Program-made: the position numbers and the translations under genes | Source: Flavobacteriales bacterium UBA7690 | GTDB lineage: Bacteria > Bacteroidota > Bacteroidia > Flavobacteriales_F > PHOS-HE28 | Direction: 5' to 3' | DNA: 9,301 nucleotides | NCBI GenBank assembly: GCA_002482775.1 | Contig: DLGQ01000054.1 | Span: 1 to 9,301 of the forward strand | In this document: positions 1 through 6,767 of the stretch, piece by piece | Layout: every line of letters begins with the position of its first letter | Numbering within the stretch: the stretch's first letter is position 1 | The notes under the pieces: generated by a model | What the model was told of the DNA's origin: nothing | Databases searched by the model: none | What the model saw: only the letters and a program-made list of their open reading frames with translations

Positions 1-110
1 GTGCTGGCCAGTGGTTGTTATCCGCCGTGATCCTGGGCGTGGTGGGCTTTGGCACCTGTTGGGCGGGTGGGGCATTGGCCGATACCTATTCAGGCTCGAC
101 CCACTTCTGA
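1..110 (+). CDS. C-terminal fragment of an unidentified membrane protein (5' end outside window)
   Basis: Reading in the frame that starts at base 3 gives about 35 residues ending in TGA at 108-110. They contain one hydrophobic stretch (WLLSAVILGVVGFGTCWAGG and a few more residues) followed by a short polar tail, DTYSGSTHF. This looks like a last transmembrane helix with a short end. Third-position bases are mostly G or C, as in the neighbouring genes, which favours real coding. The stop lies 27 bases before the permease start, so the fragment may belong to the same transcript. I do not recognise the family. It does not look like the end of a periplasmic substrate-binding protein, which is what one might expect before a FecCD permease. 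The short length keeps confidence low; one other frame is open here but continues as an antiphase shadow of the permease. Confidence 0.42.
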   Translation, partial: AGQWLLSAVILGVVGFGTCWAGGALADTYSGSTHF

Positions 111-137
111 ACCCGCCGGTACCGGTACTTTCGCCGC

Positions 138-1154
138 ATGACACGGCGGAACACGATCCTGCTGGTGGCGCTGGCCACCGCGACCGTGCTGCTGTTCTTC
201 CTGCACTTGCTCATCGGGCCGGTCCCTTTGAGCGCTCAGGTGGTGATGGATGCGTTGTTCAGTGGTTCCGTCGCCGATGGATCGTCCCGCATCGTACTTG
301 GTGTGCGGCTCCCCGAAGCGCTTACCGCGATCCTGGCCGGTAGCGGGCTGGCGGCATGCGGCCTTTTGATGCAGACGCTATTCCGCAACCCGCTCGCTGG
401 CCCCTCCGTGCTGGGTTTGAGCTCCGGTGCAAGCCTCGGTGTGGCGGTGCTGATGCTCGCACGTCCCGTTTGGATCATAGCCGCGCTTCCGTCCGATCTC
501 GCCGTGGTCATCGGCTCCTTCCTGGGTGCCATCGGCGTATTGCTCTTGATCATGCTCGCCGATCGCCGGATGGGAGATGGCGTTGCGCTGCTGATCGTAG
601 GCCTCATGGTCGGCTACCTCTGCGGGGCCATCATCGATGTGTTGCAAGTCGCCAGTCCGGGGTCGGCGTTGAAAGGGTTCGTGCTTTGGGGCATGGGCTC
701 TTTCAGCAGTGTGGTGAACGATCGGTTGCTCTGGCTCGCCTTGCCGGTGATCACGGGCCTGTTGGCAGCGGTGCTTCTGATGAAACCCTTGAACGCATTG
801 CTGCTGGGCGATGCCTACGCTTCAAGTCTGGGTGTCCCCGTCCAGCGCACGCGACGCATGATCATGTGGACGACCGGACTTCTCGCAGGCACCGTCACCG
901 CCTTCTGCGGACCGATCGCCTTCCTCGGTCTTGCTACACCGCATGTCGCGCGTGGTCTTTGCCGCACCAGTGATCATAGAACGTTGTTGCCGGTCACCAT
1001 CGTTTGCGGCGCATTCCTCGCGTTGTTCTGCGACCTTATCGTGAAGTTACCCGGTGTCTCCGGACTTCCGCTGAACGCGGTGACATCCTTGCTGGGGGCG
1101 CCGGTGGTGGCATGGGTGCTGTGGAGCGGAAAACGTTGGGCACGCACCGTATGA
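138..1154 (+). CDS. FecCD/BtuC-family ABC transporter permease (iron-siderophore, heme or cobalamin import)
   Basis: Inner-membrane permease of 338 residues, the normal size for the FecCD family, in which two permeases and two ATPases take a chelate from a periplasmic binding protein into the cytoplasm. The protein is strongly hydrophobic, with many membrane segments starting at residues 7-26. Family landmarks are present in order: GVRLPEAL (55-62), LFRNPLAGPSVLGLSSGASLG (81-101, interrupted only by normal variation), the cytoplasmic coupling region GPIAFLGLATPHVAR (258-272), and LPLNAVTSLLGAP near the C-terminus (310-322). The last motif replaces the proteobacterial ElPvGvvTaliGaP and, as far as I recall, is typical of Bacteroidota members. 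ATG 138 gives the usual short basic N-terminus (MTRRN) before the first helix. The stop overlaps the ATPase start (ATGA at 1151-1154). The substrate cannot be decided from sequence; iron-siderophore, heme and cobalamin all remain possible. Confidence 0.95.
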   Translation: MTRRNTILLVALATATVLLFFLHLLIGPVPLSAQVVMDALFSGSVADGSSRIVLGVRLPEALTAILAGSGLAACGLLMQTLFRNPLAGPSVLGLSSGASLGVAVLMLARPVWIIAALPSDLAVVIGSFLGAIGVLLLIMLADRRMGDGVALLIVGLMVGYLCGAIIDVLQVASPGSALKGFVLWGMGSFSSVVNDRLLWLALPVITGLLAAVLLMKPLNALLLGDAYASSLGVPVQRTRRMIMWTTGLLAGTVTAFCGPIAFLGLATPHVARGLCRTSDHRTLLPVTIVCGAFLALFCDLIVKLPGVSGLPLNAVTSLLGAPVVAWVLWSGKRWARTV

Positions 1155-1915
1155 AGCCCTTGCTCACCACCCGGTCGTTGAGCGTGGGCCACGGTGCACT
1201 ACCGTTGATCTCGGACATCAACTGCGAATTGCGCGCCGGAGAACTCGTGGCCTTGATCGGTGTGAACGGCGGCGGAAAGTCCACGTTGTTGAACACCTTG
1301 GCCGGCCTGCACGCACCCATCAGTGGTGATGTGCTGCTGGAGGATTCACCGCTCCGGCAGATGAGCGCCGCCCAACGCGCGCGCCACATCGCCCTGGTGC
1401 TCACCGGCAGGCCACAAGCCGGTCTGCTGGATGTTCACACCCTTGTCGCGCTCGGTCGCCAACCGTGGACCGGGCACTTCGGTCGGCTCTCGGCGGAAGA
1501 CCTGCGCCAAGTGGATGCGGCCATGGAAGCCACGGGAATTGCCCCCTTCGCGAACCGGTCCTTGCAGCACCTGAGCGATGGTGAAGCGCAACGCGTGATG
1601 ATAGCACGGGCGCTGGCACAGGACACACCCGTGATCCTGCTGGACGAACCCATGGCCTTCCTGGATCTCGTGCATCGTGTGCGCTTGCTACGGCTGTTGA
1701 GGGAACTCGCACGTACACGGAGCAAAGCGGTACTGCTCTCCACGCACGACCTGCAAACGGCCCTCGACCTCTGCGATCGTGTGCTGCTCATCCACGGCAA
1801 CGCGTTGTGGTCGGGGTCAGCGCAAGAGGCCCGGTCCAGCGGAGTGTTGCAAGAAGTATTCGCTGGTGAAGGACTTCGTTTCGATCCTGCATCCGGATCC
1901 TTCAGACCGGCGTGA
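1151..1915 (+). CDS. ABC transporter ATP-binding protein, FecE/BtuD type
   Basis: Cytoplasmic ATPase of 254 residues that powers the preceding permease. Walker A is GVNGGGKST (37-45), the signature is LSDGE (141-145) instead of LSGGQ, Walker B is VILLDEP (161-167), the D-loop is MAFLD (168-172), and the switch histidine is H199 in STHD. The segment GRQPWTGHFGRLSAED (102-117) closely resembles E. coli FecE as I remember it (GRNPWLSLWGRLSAED), which supports an iron-chelate or cobalamin importer. At the expected Q-loop position the sequence is VLTGRP, so the usual glutamine is a threonine (T85). The open frame runs upstream to 1004 inside the permease gene, but the ATG at 1151 in ATGA overlap places the conserved N-terminal strand correctly and is the start chosen. 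It is followed by a hairpin terminator. Confidence 0.95.
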   Translation: MKPLLTTRSLSVGHGALPLISDINCELRAGELVALIGVNGGGKSTLLNTLAGLHAPISGDVLLEDSPLRQMSAAQRARHIALVLTGRPQAGLLDVHTLVALGRQPWTGHFGRLSAEDLRQVDAAMEATGIAPFANRSLQHLSDGEAQRVMIARALAQDTPVILLDEPMAFLDLVHRVRLLRLLRELARTRSKAVLLSTHDLQTALDLCDRVLLIHGNALWSGSAQEARSSGVLQEVFAGEGLRFDPASGSFRPA

Positions 1916-1920
1916 ACGAA

Positions 1921-1948
1921 GAAGCCCCCGGCATGTGCCGAGGGCTTC
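1921..1948. terminator. Hairpin terminator between convergent genes
   Basis: The 7-base arms gaagccc (1921-1927) and gggcttc (1942-1948) pair perfectly. A C/A mismatch follows, then an inner CGGC/GCCG stem (1929-1932 with 1937-1940) around the loop ATGT. It begins 6 bases after the ATPase stop and lies 18 bases beyond the mscL stop, so it can serve both convergent units. No strong T-run follows on the + strand; on the - strand the sequence after the stem begins TTCGTTC. A bidirectional role is inferred from position. Confidence 0.7.
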
Positions 1949-1966
1949 ACCGGTGGTGGAACTGGA

Positions 1967-2395
1967 TTATTTCTTCAGCGCATCGCGGATCTCCATCAGG
2001 AGCTTCTCCTCGTTCGTTGGGCCTGCTGGGGCGGGAGCAGGTTCTGCCTTCTTGGCCTTGTTCGCTGCCTTTACGACCATGAAGATCACGAAGGCGACAA
2101 CGATGAAATTGATCAATGTGGTGATGAAGGCACCATATGCGATGGCAACCTCGGGCACCGCGGCCGTGACCACCGCTCCACTGGCATCTTTCATCTCCGC
2201 CGTACCGGATTGTATCACATACTTCATTTGCGTGAAGTCCACACCGCTGGTGATCTTTCCGATCACCGGCATCACCATGCCATCGATAAAGCCGGATACG
2301 ACCTTGCCGAACGCTGCACCCATGACAAAGCCTACGGCGATGTCGATGAGGTTGCCTTTCATCGCGAACTCCTTGAACTCCTTGAGCATTCCCAT
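1967..2395 (-). CDS. mscL: Large-conductance mechanosensitive channel MscL
   Basis: Homopentameric inner-membrane channel that opens under membrane tension and releases solutes on hypo-osmotic shock. The 142 residues align over their whole length with E. coli MscL as I recall it: the amphipathic N-terminal helix MLKEFKEFAMKGN (3-15), TM1 with the pore-lining DIAVGFVMGAAFGKVV (18-33), MPVIG (42-46), the periplasmic loop, TM2 (about 86-109), a charged Ala/Pro linker and the C-terminal bundle helix EEKLLMEIRDALKK. The loop between about 52 and 85 is longer than in E. coli, with an inserted Gly/Ala/Ser-rich stretch. The constriction residues L19 and V23 of E. coli are I19 and F23 here. A second in-frame ATG lies two codons after the chosen start, so translation may begin at MLKEF instead. 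It is the last gene of the - strand series and ends against the convergent hairpin. Confidence 0.97.
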   Translation of the reverse strand: MGMLKEFKEFAMKGNLIDIAVGFVMGAAFGKVVSGFIDGMVMPVIGKITSGVDFTQMKYVIQSGTAEMKDASGAVVTAAVPEVAIAYGAFITTLINFIVVAFVIFMVVKAANKAKKAEPAPAPAGPTNEEKLLMEIRDALKK

Positions 2396-2420
2396 GTTCT
2401 GTTGGTTTTGGTAGTGCCGG

Positions 2421-2453
2421 TGAAGATAACTACTGGTCCCTTGCGACCTTCAA
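2421..2453 (-). promoter_or_regulatory. Possible weak Bacteroidota-type promoter for mscL
   Basis: On the - strand, TATCTTCA (2428-2421) resembles the Bacteroidota -7 element TAnnTTTG with two mismatches. TTG (2453-2451) lies 22 bases upstream, close to the -33 position. The distance to the mscL start is 25 bases, reasonable for a short leader. The element is imperfect and mscL could equally be read from the upstream operon. Confidence 0.25.
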
Positions 2454-4036
2454 TTGGCGCCGAAGCTGCTCCACGTCCGGATCCGGACCGCACGCGGGCG
2501 CAGTGTGGTGCCAATCCTCACAAGAACCTCGCGCGGGCTTCCTGCTACGTTCAACGGTAAGTAGGTGTAGCGAAGTGGCTTATCGCGCGGCCTTGGCTCC
2601 AGCCGTAATGGAGAGGCTAACCAGGTCGTGTCACCCGTGGTGAGCGTGACTCCGATGATCTCCGCAGGCAACGCATGCACATTGGCGATGGCCACACCAT
2701 CTGTCGCGGCAAGGGTGTCGCTCACGTACGCCAGCACCAGATCGCGCGGGTAGAGGGCTTGCCTAAGGAGTGTGCGATCGTGTTCAACGATGGTGAGGTC
2801 CAGATCAGAGCGCGGGAATTCGGCGGCGATGACCTTGCGTGCCGGATCCCAAAGCGGACGTGTGCGCTCGCGGGCGACTTCCCACCAACCCGGCGCGCTG
2901 AAGGTGTCCAAGTACGCGATGTAGAGGCCTTGGATCGTGGGGTCGCTTAATGCTCGGTCCACGAAAGCACGCCCGGCCATTTTCGTGGTACTGCCCGGCG
3001 GTGGGCCTTCTGCCAAAAGCCCCGTGATGGGCCCGTGTTCCGTGATGTGCAAGGGAATGGGTACCAGTTCCTCGCTAATGCTATCCACCAAGAAGCGCAG
3101 GTTCCACCAGTCCAGTGCAGCAGTGGTGCCCAGCAGATCGCACAGAGCCATGGTGCGCGCCAGGTCATGCACATCAAAGACCTGCGAGGCGCTCAAATTC
3201 CCGGCGCGGAAGGCTTCCATCCGTTGGATCGCTTTGCGTGAACGGGAGGTGAGCCGCGTATCGTTCGCCGCGTTGAGCAGGAGCGGGGCCGATAACCAAT
3301 CACCTTGTGGTGGTGGCGTGCTCGTGAAACCGCGTTGTGCCATGGCGTTGTTCGCGTTCAACGAGAGGTCGTGATCGAAACGAAGTACAGGCCCACTGCC
3401 GCGTGACCAGCGCGCGAGCATCGTCGCGTCCGGCCTCCCGAAAAGCCCGCACAAGGCGAAGGTCTCCCCGTTCAACTTCACCTCTGCTAACCCACTTTCC
3501 ATGGCGGCCTGGCCTTGATCCGCCAGCATGGCATGCAGCAGCATGGACCACAGCGCCGACTCATCGGTGATCGGTACCACATCGAAGGTCTGCATGTCTT
3601 GCACCGTGTCGCCCGGCAACGCGCGCACGTTCAACGGCCAGTGGTGGCGCAAGCCAGGGATCATGGCGCCTTCGCGCAAGCTGATCACAACGGCAAGCTC
3701 GCGCTCGTTCGTTCGCAGTTTCCCAGCGAAGGATGCATTGCCCGTGCTCACTACTTGCCGTTCCGCGAAGGCCCGTTCGGTCAAGGTCAACAGACTATCG
3801 AGTGAGAGCGAGTCCAGTTCCAATTCGATGCGCGGGACCGCTGGTGGTCTGCCTCGGAAAGCATTCAGGACCGGCGCGCTCAACTTACGGAACCCGGGAT
3901 CGATCACCTCACGCACGAACCCCGTACGCTCCGAACGAACGCCCAAGAAGAACACCAGACCGATCAGCGCCAGCGTAGCGAGCTGGAGCAACCACGAAGA
4001 GGTCCGCTGTGCAATGTGCTTCCAATCCTTCGGCAT
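2450..4036 (-). CDS. Divergent CotH-like membrane-anchored protein
   Basis: A 528-residue protein with one N-terminal membrane anchor (about 14-33) and a large domain probably on the outer face of the inner membrane. The order of weak motifs follows the CotH family (spore-coat protein kinases and related proteins): a substituted 'V+l+G' segment in ASFAGKLRTNERELAVVISLREG (101-123), WPLNVRALPGD (133-143), MQTFDVVPITDES..WSMLLHAML (148-171), AEVKLNGETFALCGLF (184-199), GSGPVLRFDHD (213-223), then FDVHDLARTMALCDLLGTTAALDWWNLRFLVDSISEELVPIP (287-328). In typical members the LNG segment runs on as GlYxleE and the later part ends with a metal-binding aspartate; here these read ALCGLF and LHITEH, so kinase activity may be lost. 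The C-terminal 200 residues are unassigned. ATG 4036 overlaps the stop of the lipoprotein gene by one base (TGATG), indicating coupled translation. The CotH assignment rests on remembered motifs and is moderate. Confidence 0.6.
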   Translation of the reverse strand: MPKDWKHIAQRTSSWLLQLATLALIGLVFFLGVRSERTGFVREVIDPGFRKLSAPVLNAFRGRPPAVPRIELELDSLSLDSLLTLTERAFAERQVVSTGNASFAGKLRTNERELAVVISLREGAMIPGLRHHWPLNVRALPGDTVQDMQTFDVVPITDESALWSMLLHAMLADQGQAAMESGLAEVKLNGETFALCGLFGRPDATMLARWSRGSGPVLRFDHDLSLNANNAMAQRGFTSTPPPQGDWLSAPLLLNAANDTRLTSRSRKAIQRMEAFRAGNLSASQVFDVHDLARTMALCDLLGTTAALDWWNLRFLVDSISEELVPIPLHITEHGPITGLLAEGPPPGSTTKMAGRAFVDRALSDPTIQGLYIAYLDTFSAPGWWEVARERTRPLWDPARKVIAAEFPRSDLDLTIVEHDRTLLRQALYPRDLVLAYVSDTLAATDGVAIANVHALPAEIIGVTLTTGDTTWLASPLRLEPRPRDKPLRYTYLPLNVAGSPREVLVRIGTTLRPRAVRIRTWSSFGAN

Positions 4037-4551
4037 CAGCTGGTAGCAGCGGACTTGCGGTGGAAGTGGTAGCGGTCCTGTTGTGCTTCACCTTTTTGCA
4101 TACCCGAAACGGTGACATGCCAATGGTCGGGACCAGCAGGGGCGTAGACGATCCGCTGCGGGAAATCGTGCACAGGGTTGGTGAAGACCAAACTGTCCTG
4201 ATCTTGCACCAACTTGAACAGCACCGCTTGCCCGTTGTTCTGGGAGCGGATGGTTGCGGCGTAGTGGAGCGTTGAATCGATGTTCAAAATGCCGAGGTGC
4301 TCGATGAAGACCGTGTCTTTCCCCGAGAGCACGAAGCCGAGGCCTTGCATGGAACCGTCGGTATGCCGCGACCAATGTTCATTGAAGACGGTACGGCCGC
4401 TGTCCTGCACATCTTGCCATTCGCCGATCAACGCATCCAGATCGATGGTAGCGGGTGCAGGTTGATCGATCTTCCCCGTGGTGTTCGCGGGCGGTTGCGG
4501 TGCGGAACAGCCGACAGCAAGGATCGAGAGCAGGATGAACGAATGGCGCAT
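4036..4551 (-). CDS. DUF6265-like lipoprotein
   Basis: A 171-residue lipoprotein: MRHSFILLSILAVGC is a signal peptide ending in a lipobox with the lipidated cysteine at C15. A Pro/Ala/Thr-rich tether follows (17-37). The mature domain has the pattern I associate with DUF6265: LIGEW (41-45), NEHW (57-60), SMQGLGF (67-73), FIEHLGI (82-88), a strand pair HYAATIRSQNNGQAVLFKL (96-114) and FTNPVHDFPQRIVY (123-136). It is probably a small beta-barrel resembling lipocalin-like families; no enzymatic role is known to me. It begins 9 bases after the thioesterase stop and its own stop overlaps the start of the CotH-like gene (TGATG), so the two proteins are likely made together and both face the periplasm or the cell surface. 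Confidence 0.8.
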   Translation of the reverse strand: MRHSFILLSILAVGCSAPQPPANTTGKIDQPAPATIDLDALIGEWQDVQDSGRTVFNEHWSRHTDGSMQGLGFVLSGKDTVFIEHLGILNIDSTLHYAATIRSQNNGQAVLFKLVQDQDSLVFTNPVHDFPQRIVYAPAGPDHWHVTVSGMQKGEAQQDRYHFHRKSAATS

Positions 4552-4560
4552 TGGCGCAAG

Positions 4561-4986
4561 TTACGCGCCCTGTAGCCCACTGATCGCCGAACGGATGGCG
4601 TCCGGGATGCGCAACTTTTCACCTTTGGCGTAGTCGTACATCACCTTTACGCTGGTGCCGGTGGCGATGTGTGTGCCGTGCGCATCGGTGAGCAGGTATT
4701 CCATCGTGAAACTGGTGTTGCCCACCTTGGTGCATCCCGTGCGGATGTGCAATTGAGCCGGCCATTCCACAGGCTTCAGGAAGTCGCAGGTGGTGGTGGC
4801 AAGGATCACGCCGATGCCGCTTTCCGCGTGCGACCTCAACGCGCCGATGCGCTCGAGGTAGTACATGCGCACGTTCTCGAAGTAGCGGAAGTACACCACG
4901 TTGGTCAGGTGCCCGAAAGCGTCCTGTTCACCCCACGCGAGCGGGATGTCGATGCCGACCACGAGGTGATCATAGGCCCCGATCAC
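4561..4986 (-). CDS. Hotdog-fold acyl-CoA thioesterase (YbgC/4HBT type)
   Basis: A 141-residue cytoplasmic hotdog protein expected to hydrolyse acyl-CoA thioesters. The defining motif is WGEQDAFGHLTNVVYFRYFE (18-37): D22 sits at the position of the catalytic acid in 4-hydroxybenzoyl-CoA-type thioesterases, followed by G25-H26, N29 and Y32. The central hotdog strands are visible at VILATTTCDFLKPV (60-73), LHIRTGCTKVGNTSFTMEYLL (79-99) and HIATGTSVKVMYD (106-118). The size is normal for a single-domain member. No nearby in-frame ATG exists; the GTG at 4986 gives a complete N-terminus and overlaps the DUF349 stop in GTGA. The acyl substrate cannot be predicted. Its position between a DUF349 protein and a lipoprotein gives no clear pathway. 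Confidence 0.9.
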   Translation of the reverse strand: MIGAYDHLVVGIDIPLAWGEQDAFGHLTNVVYFRYFENVRMYYLERIGALRSHAESGIGVILATTTCDFLKPVEWPAQLHIRTGCTKVGNTSFTMEYLLTDAHGTHIATGTSVKVMYDYAKGEKLRIPDAIRSAISGLQGA

Positions 4987-6731
4987 CGGAGCTCTTTCAG
5001 CAGTTCGCGGTGCTGGCCTTTGAGGCGTTCCACATCGCGGCCCAGCTTCTCGATCTTCTTCTCCATGTCCTTCTTCATGGCTTCGCCGCTGGCGCTCTTG
5101 AAGTTGAACATGCCCATGCTGCGTTCCATGGTGCGCATTTCACCTTCGAGCTCTTCGATCTTGCGCTTCATGAAACGGCTCTCCTTCTCGATGGCGAATT
5201 TGCCGTCGGGCCCGCTCTTCATCTCGTCCACCCGATCCTGGAACTGCATGCGACGGCGCTCGTCACCTTCCATCTTCAGCTGGCCGTAATGTTTGTCCAG
5301 TGCGGTGCGGTAGCGTTCGCTGAAAGCATCGTACAGCTTGGGTGATACTCGACCTGAGTTCATCCAACGTGCGGAGAACGACTTTAAGGCATCCACGTCC
5401 TTGTTGCGATCGCCGCTCATGGTGAACGCTTCGATCTCGGCGAGCAGCGCTTCTTTCTCCTGGGCGTGAACGGCCTGTTCCGCATCCAACTTGTCGAAGG
5501 TGGCTTTGCGGTTCTGGAAGAATCCATCGCAGGCCTCGCGGAACTTGCTCCACAGGCGGTTCTCGTCGCGCGGGCCAGCGCTACCGGCATCTTTCCACTG
5601 CTGCTGCAGGTTCTTCAGCTTGTCCGCCGTCTGGCGCCACTCGGTGCTGTCCTTCAACTTCAGCGCTTCTTCCAACAGCGCCTGCTTCTTCTCGCGGACC
5701 TCTTTGTATTGGTCTTTCAGCTTGTCGAAGTGGGCTTTCTTGGCATCGAAGAACACGTTGCACGCCGCACGGAATTCCTTCCAGATGCGCTCGTTGTCCT
5801 TCTTTGTGGCGAAGCCGATGTTCTTCCACGCGTTCTGGAATTCCAACACCTGGTCCGTGAGGGTCTTCCACTCCTTGGTGCCGGTCTCGGCCAACTGGGC
5901 GGTGAGCGTGTTCACCTTTTCGATGAGCGCCTGTTTCGCTACCAGGTTGGCTTCGTGCTCTGTCCTGCGCGCCTTGTAGTGCTCGTGGATCTTGTCGTAG
6001 ATGGTGCGGGTGGCGGTGGAGAACCGGTCGCGGATGGCTTCCCATTCCTCGCGTACCACCGGACCGATGGCGTGCCACTTCTCTTGGTACTCGCGCACGC
6101 CGTGCTCCAATTCCTTCACGGCATCTTTCTGGGCGAGGCTTTCCACATCGCTGATCAACGCCTGTTTCAGGGCGGTGTTCTTCCGCAGGTCGTGGTCGCG
6201 TAGCTCTTTGTAGATGCGGATGTGGTAGAAGAACTCGTCGCGCAGGTGCGAATAGTCGTTCTGTAGATCGCGGTAGTGCTGCTGGGGCACCTGGCCGATG
6301 GTCTTCCACTTCTCTTGCAGCTCGGCGAACCGTTGGAAGGCGTTGCCGATGTTCTCCTCTCCGGCGATCAAGCCTTTCAGCTCGTCCATGATGGCCTTCT
6401 TGGCCTCCATGTTGTCCGCTTCTTCCTTCTGTTTCTTCCGGCGGATGTCGTTCACCCGTTGGTTGAAGGCGTCCAACAGCTGCTTGAAGCGCTTGTCCTC
6501 CTCGTCCAGTAACGGGGCCGATTCGATGGCGATGGGCGCAGCTTCCCCGGTGGGAGCACCCTCGGGAGCGGCCCCTTCAGCGGTGGCTTCGGGTACTGCC
6601 TGTTGTTGCGTAGCGGCCACCAGGGCCTCGTACGCTTCTTTCACACCTTCTACGGCCTCGGATGCGGTCTCCACATCCTCCTGTGCCATGATCTCTTCGA
6701 GCCGGGTGATCAGCTCTGCTTTCGTTGCCAT
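4983..6731 (-). CDS. DUF349 repeat protein, coiled-coil rich
   Basis: A 582-residue, highly charged, helical cytoplasmic protein with no signal peptide or membrane segment. After an N-terminal helical part (1-40) comes an Ala/Pro/Glu linker (41-72), then five DUF349 repeats at roughly 132-171, 212-248, 296-333, 373-411 and 449-485. Each has the core 'ɸxxFQxxWKxIG…ɸWxxFRxA': LQEKWKTIG, YQEKWHAIG, FQNAWKNIG, LQQQWKDAG, and a weaker fifth copy, FSARWMNSG. The C-terminus (513-582) is a predicted coiled coil. The biochemical function of DUF349 proteins is not established to my knowledge. The frame is open upstream to a TTG at 6770, but the promoter at 6768-6796 would start the mRNA at about 6762, downstream of that TTG, so the ATG at 6731 (MATKAELITRLEEI) is chosen. 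The gene leads an operon with the thioesterase (GTGA overlap). Confidence 0.92.
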   Translation of the reverse strand: MATKAELITRLEEIMAQEDVETASEAVEGVKEAYEALVAATQQQAVPEATAEGAAPEGAPTGEAAPIAIESAPLLDEEDKRFKQLLDAFNQRVNDIRRKKQKEEADNMEAKKAIMDELKGLIAGEENIGNAFQRFAELQEKWKTIGQVPQQHYRDLQNDYSHLRDEFFYHIRIYKELRDHDLRKNTALKQALISDVESLAQKDAVKELEHGVREYQEKWHAIGPVVREEWEAIRDRFSTATRTIYDKIHEHYKARRTEHEANLVAKQALIEKVNTLTAQLAETGTKEWKTLTDQVLEFQNAWKNIGFATKKDNERIWKEFRAACNVFFDAKKAHFDKLKDQYKEVREKKQALLEEALKLKDSTEWRQTADKLKNLQQQWKDAGSAGPRDENRLWSKFREACDGFFQNRKATFDKLDAEQAVHAQEKEALLAEIEAFTMSGDRNKDVDALKSFSARWMNSGRVSPKLYDAFSERYRTALDKHYGQLKMEGDERRRMQFQDRVDEMKSGPDGKFAIEKESRFMKRKIEELEGEMRTMERSMGMFNFKSASGEAMKKDMEKKIEKLGRDVERLKGQHRELLKELR

Positions 6732-6740
6732 GCGAATACG

Positions 6741-6761
6741 GTAGGGCCACCTGTAGGGCCA
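6741..6761. repeat. Tandem direct repeat of GTAGGGCCA in the DUF349 leader
   Basis: Two identical 9-base copies, GTAGGGCCA at 6741-6749 and at 6753-6761, are separated by three bases (12-base period). They lie between the probable transcription start (about 6762) and the ATG at 6731, so they occupy the 5' leader. They could be a regulator site or a chance duplication. Confidence 0.6.
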
Positions 6762-6767
6762 TCCGTC

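Noticed and set aside
11..343. Open frame on the + strand covering the permease start
   Set aside because: It runs out of phase through the FecCD N-terminus and is Arg/Pro/His-rich, as expected for a GC-rich shadow frame.
1435..1950. Open frame of 171 codons on the - strand opposite the ATPase
   Set aside because: Ser/Arg-rich antisense shadow; the + strand frame has every ABC ATPase motif.
5466..6203. Long open frame of 245 codons on the + strand
   Set aside because: It is antisense to the DUF349 repeats; its Leu/Val/Phe-rich content is the complement of Lys/Glu/Gln heptads, and it has no recognisable family.
5581..6309. Open frame of 242 codons on the - strand inside the DUF349 gene
   Set aside because: Arg/Pro/Gly-rich frame-shifted shadow of a well-supported gene.
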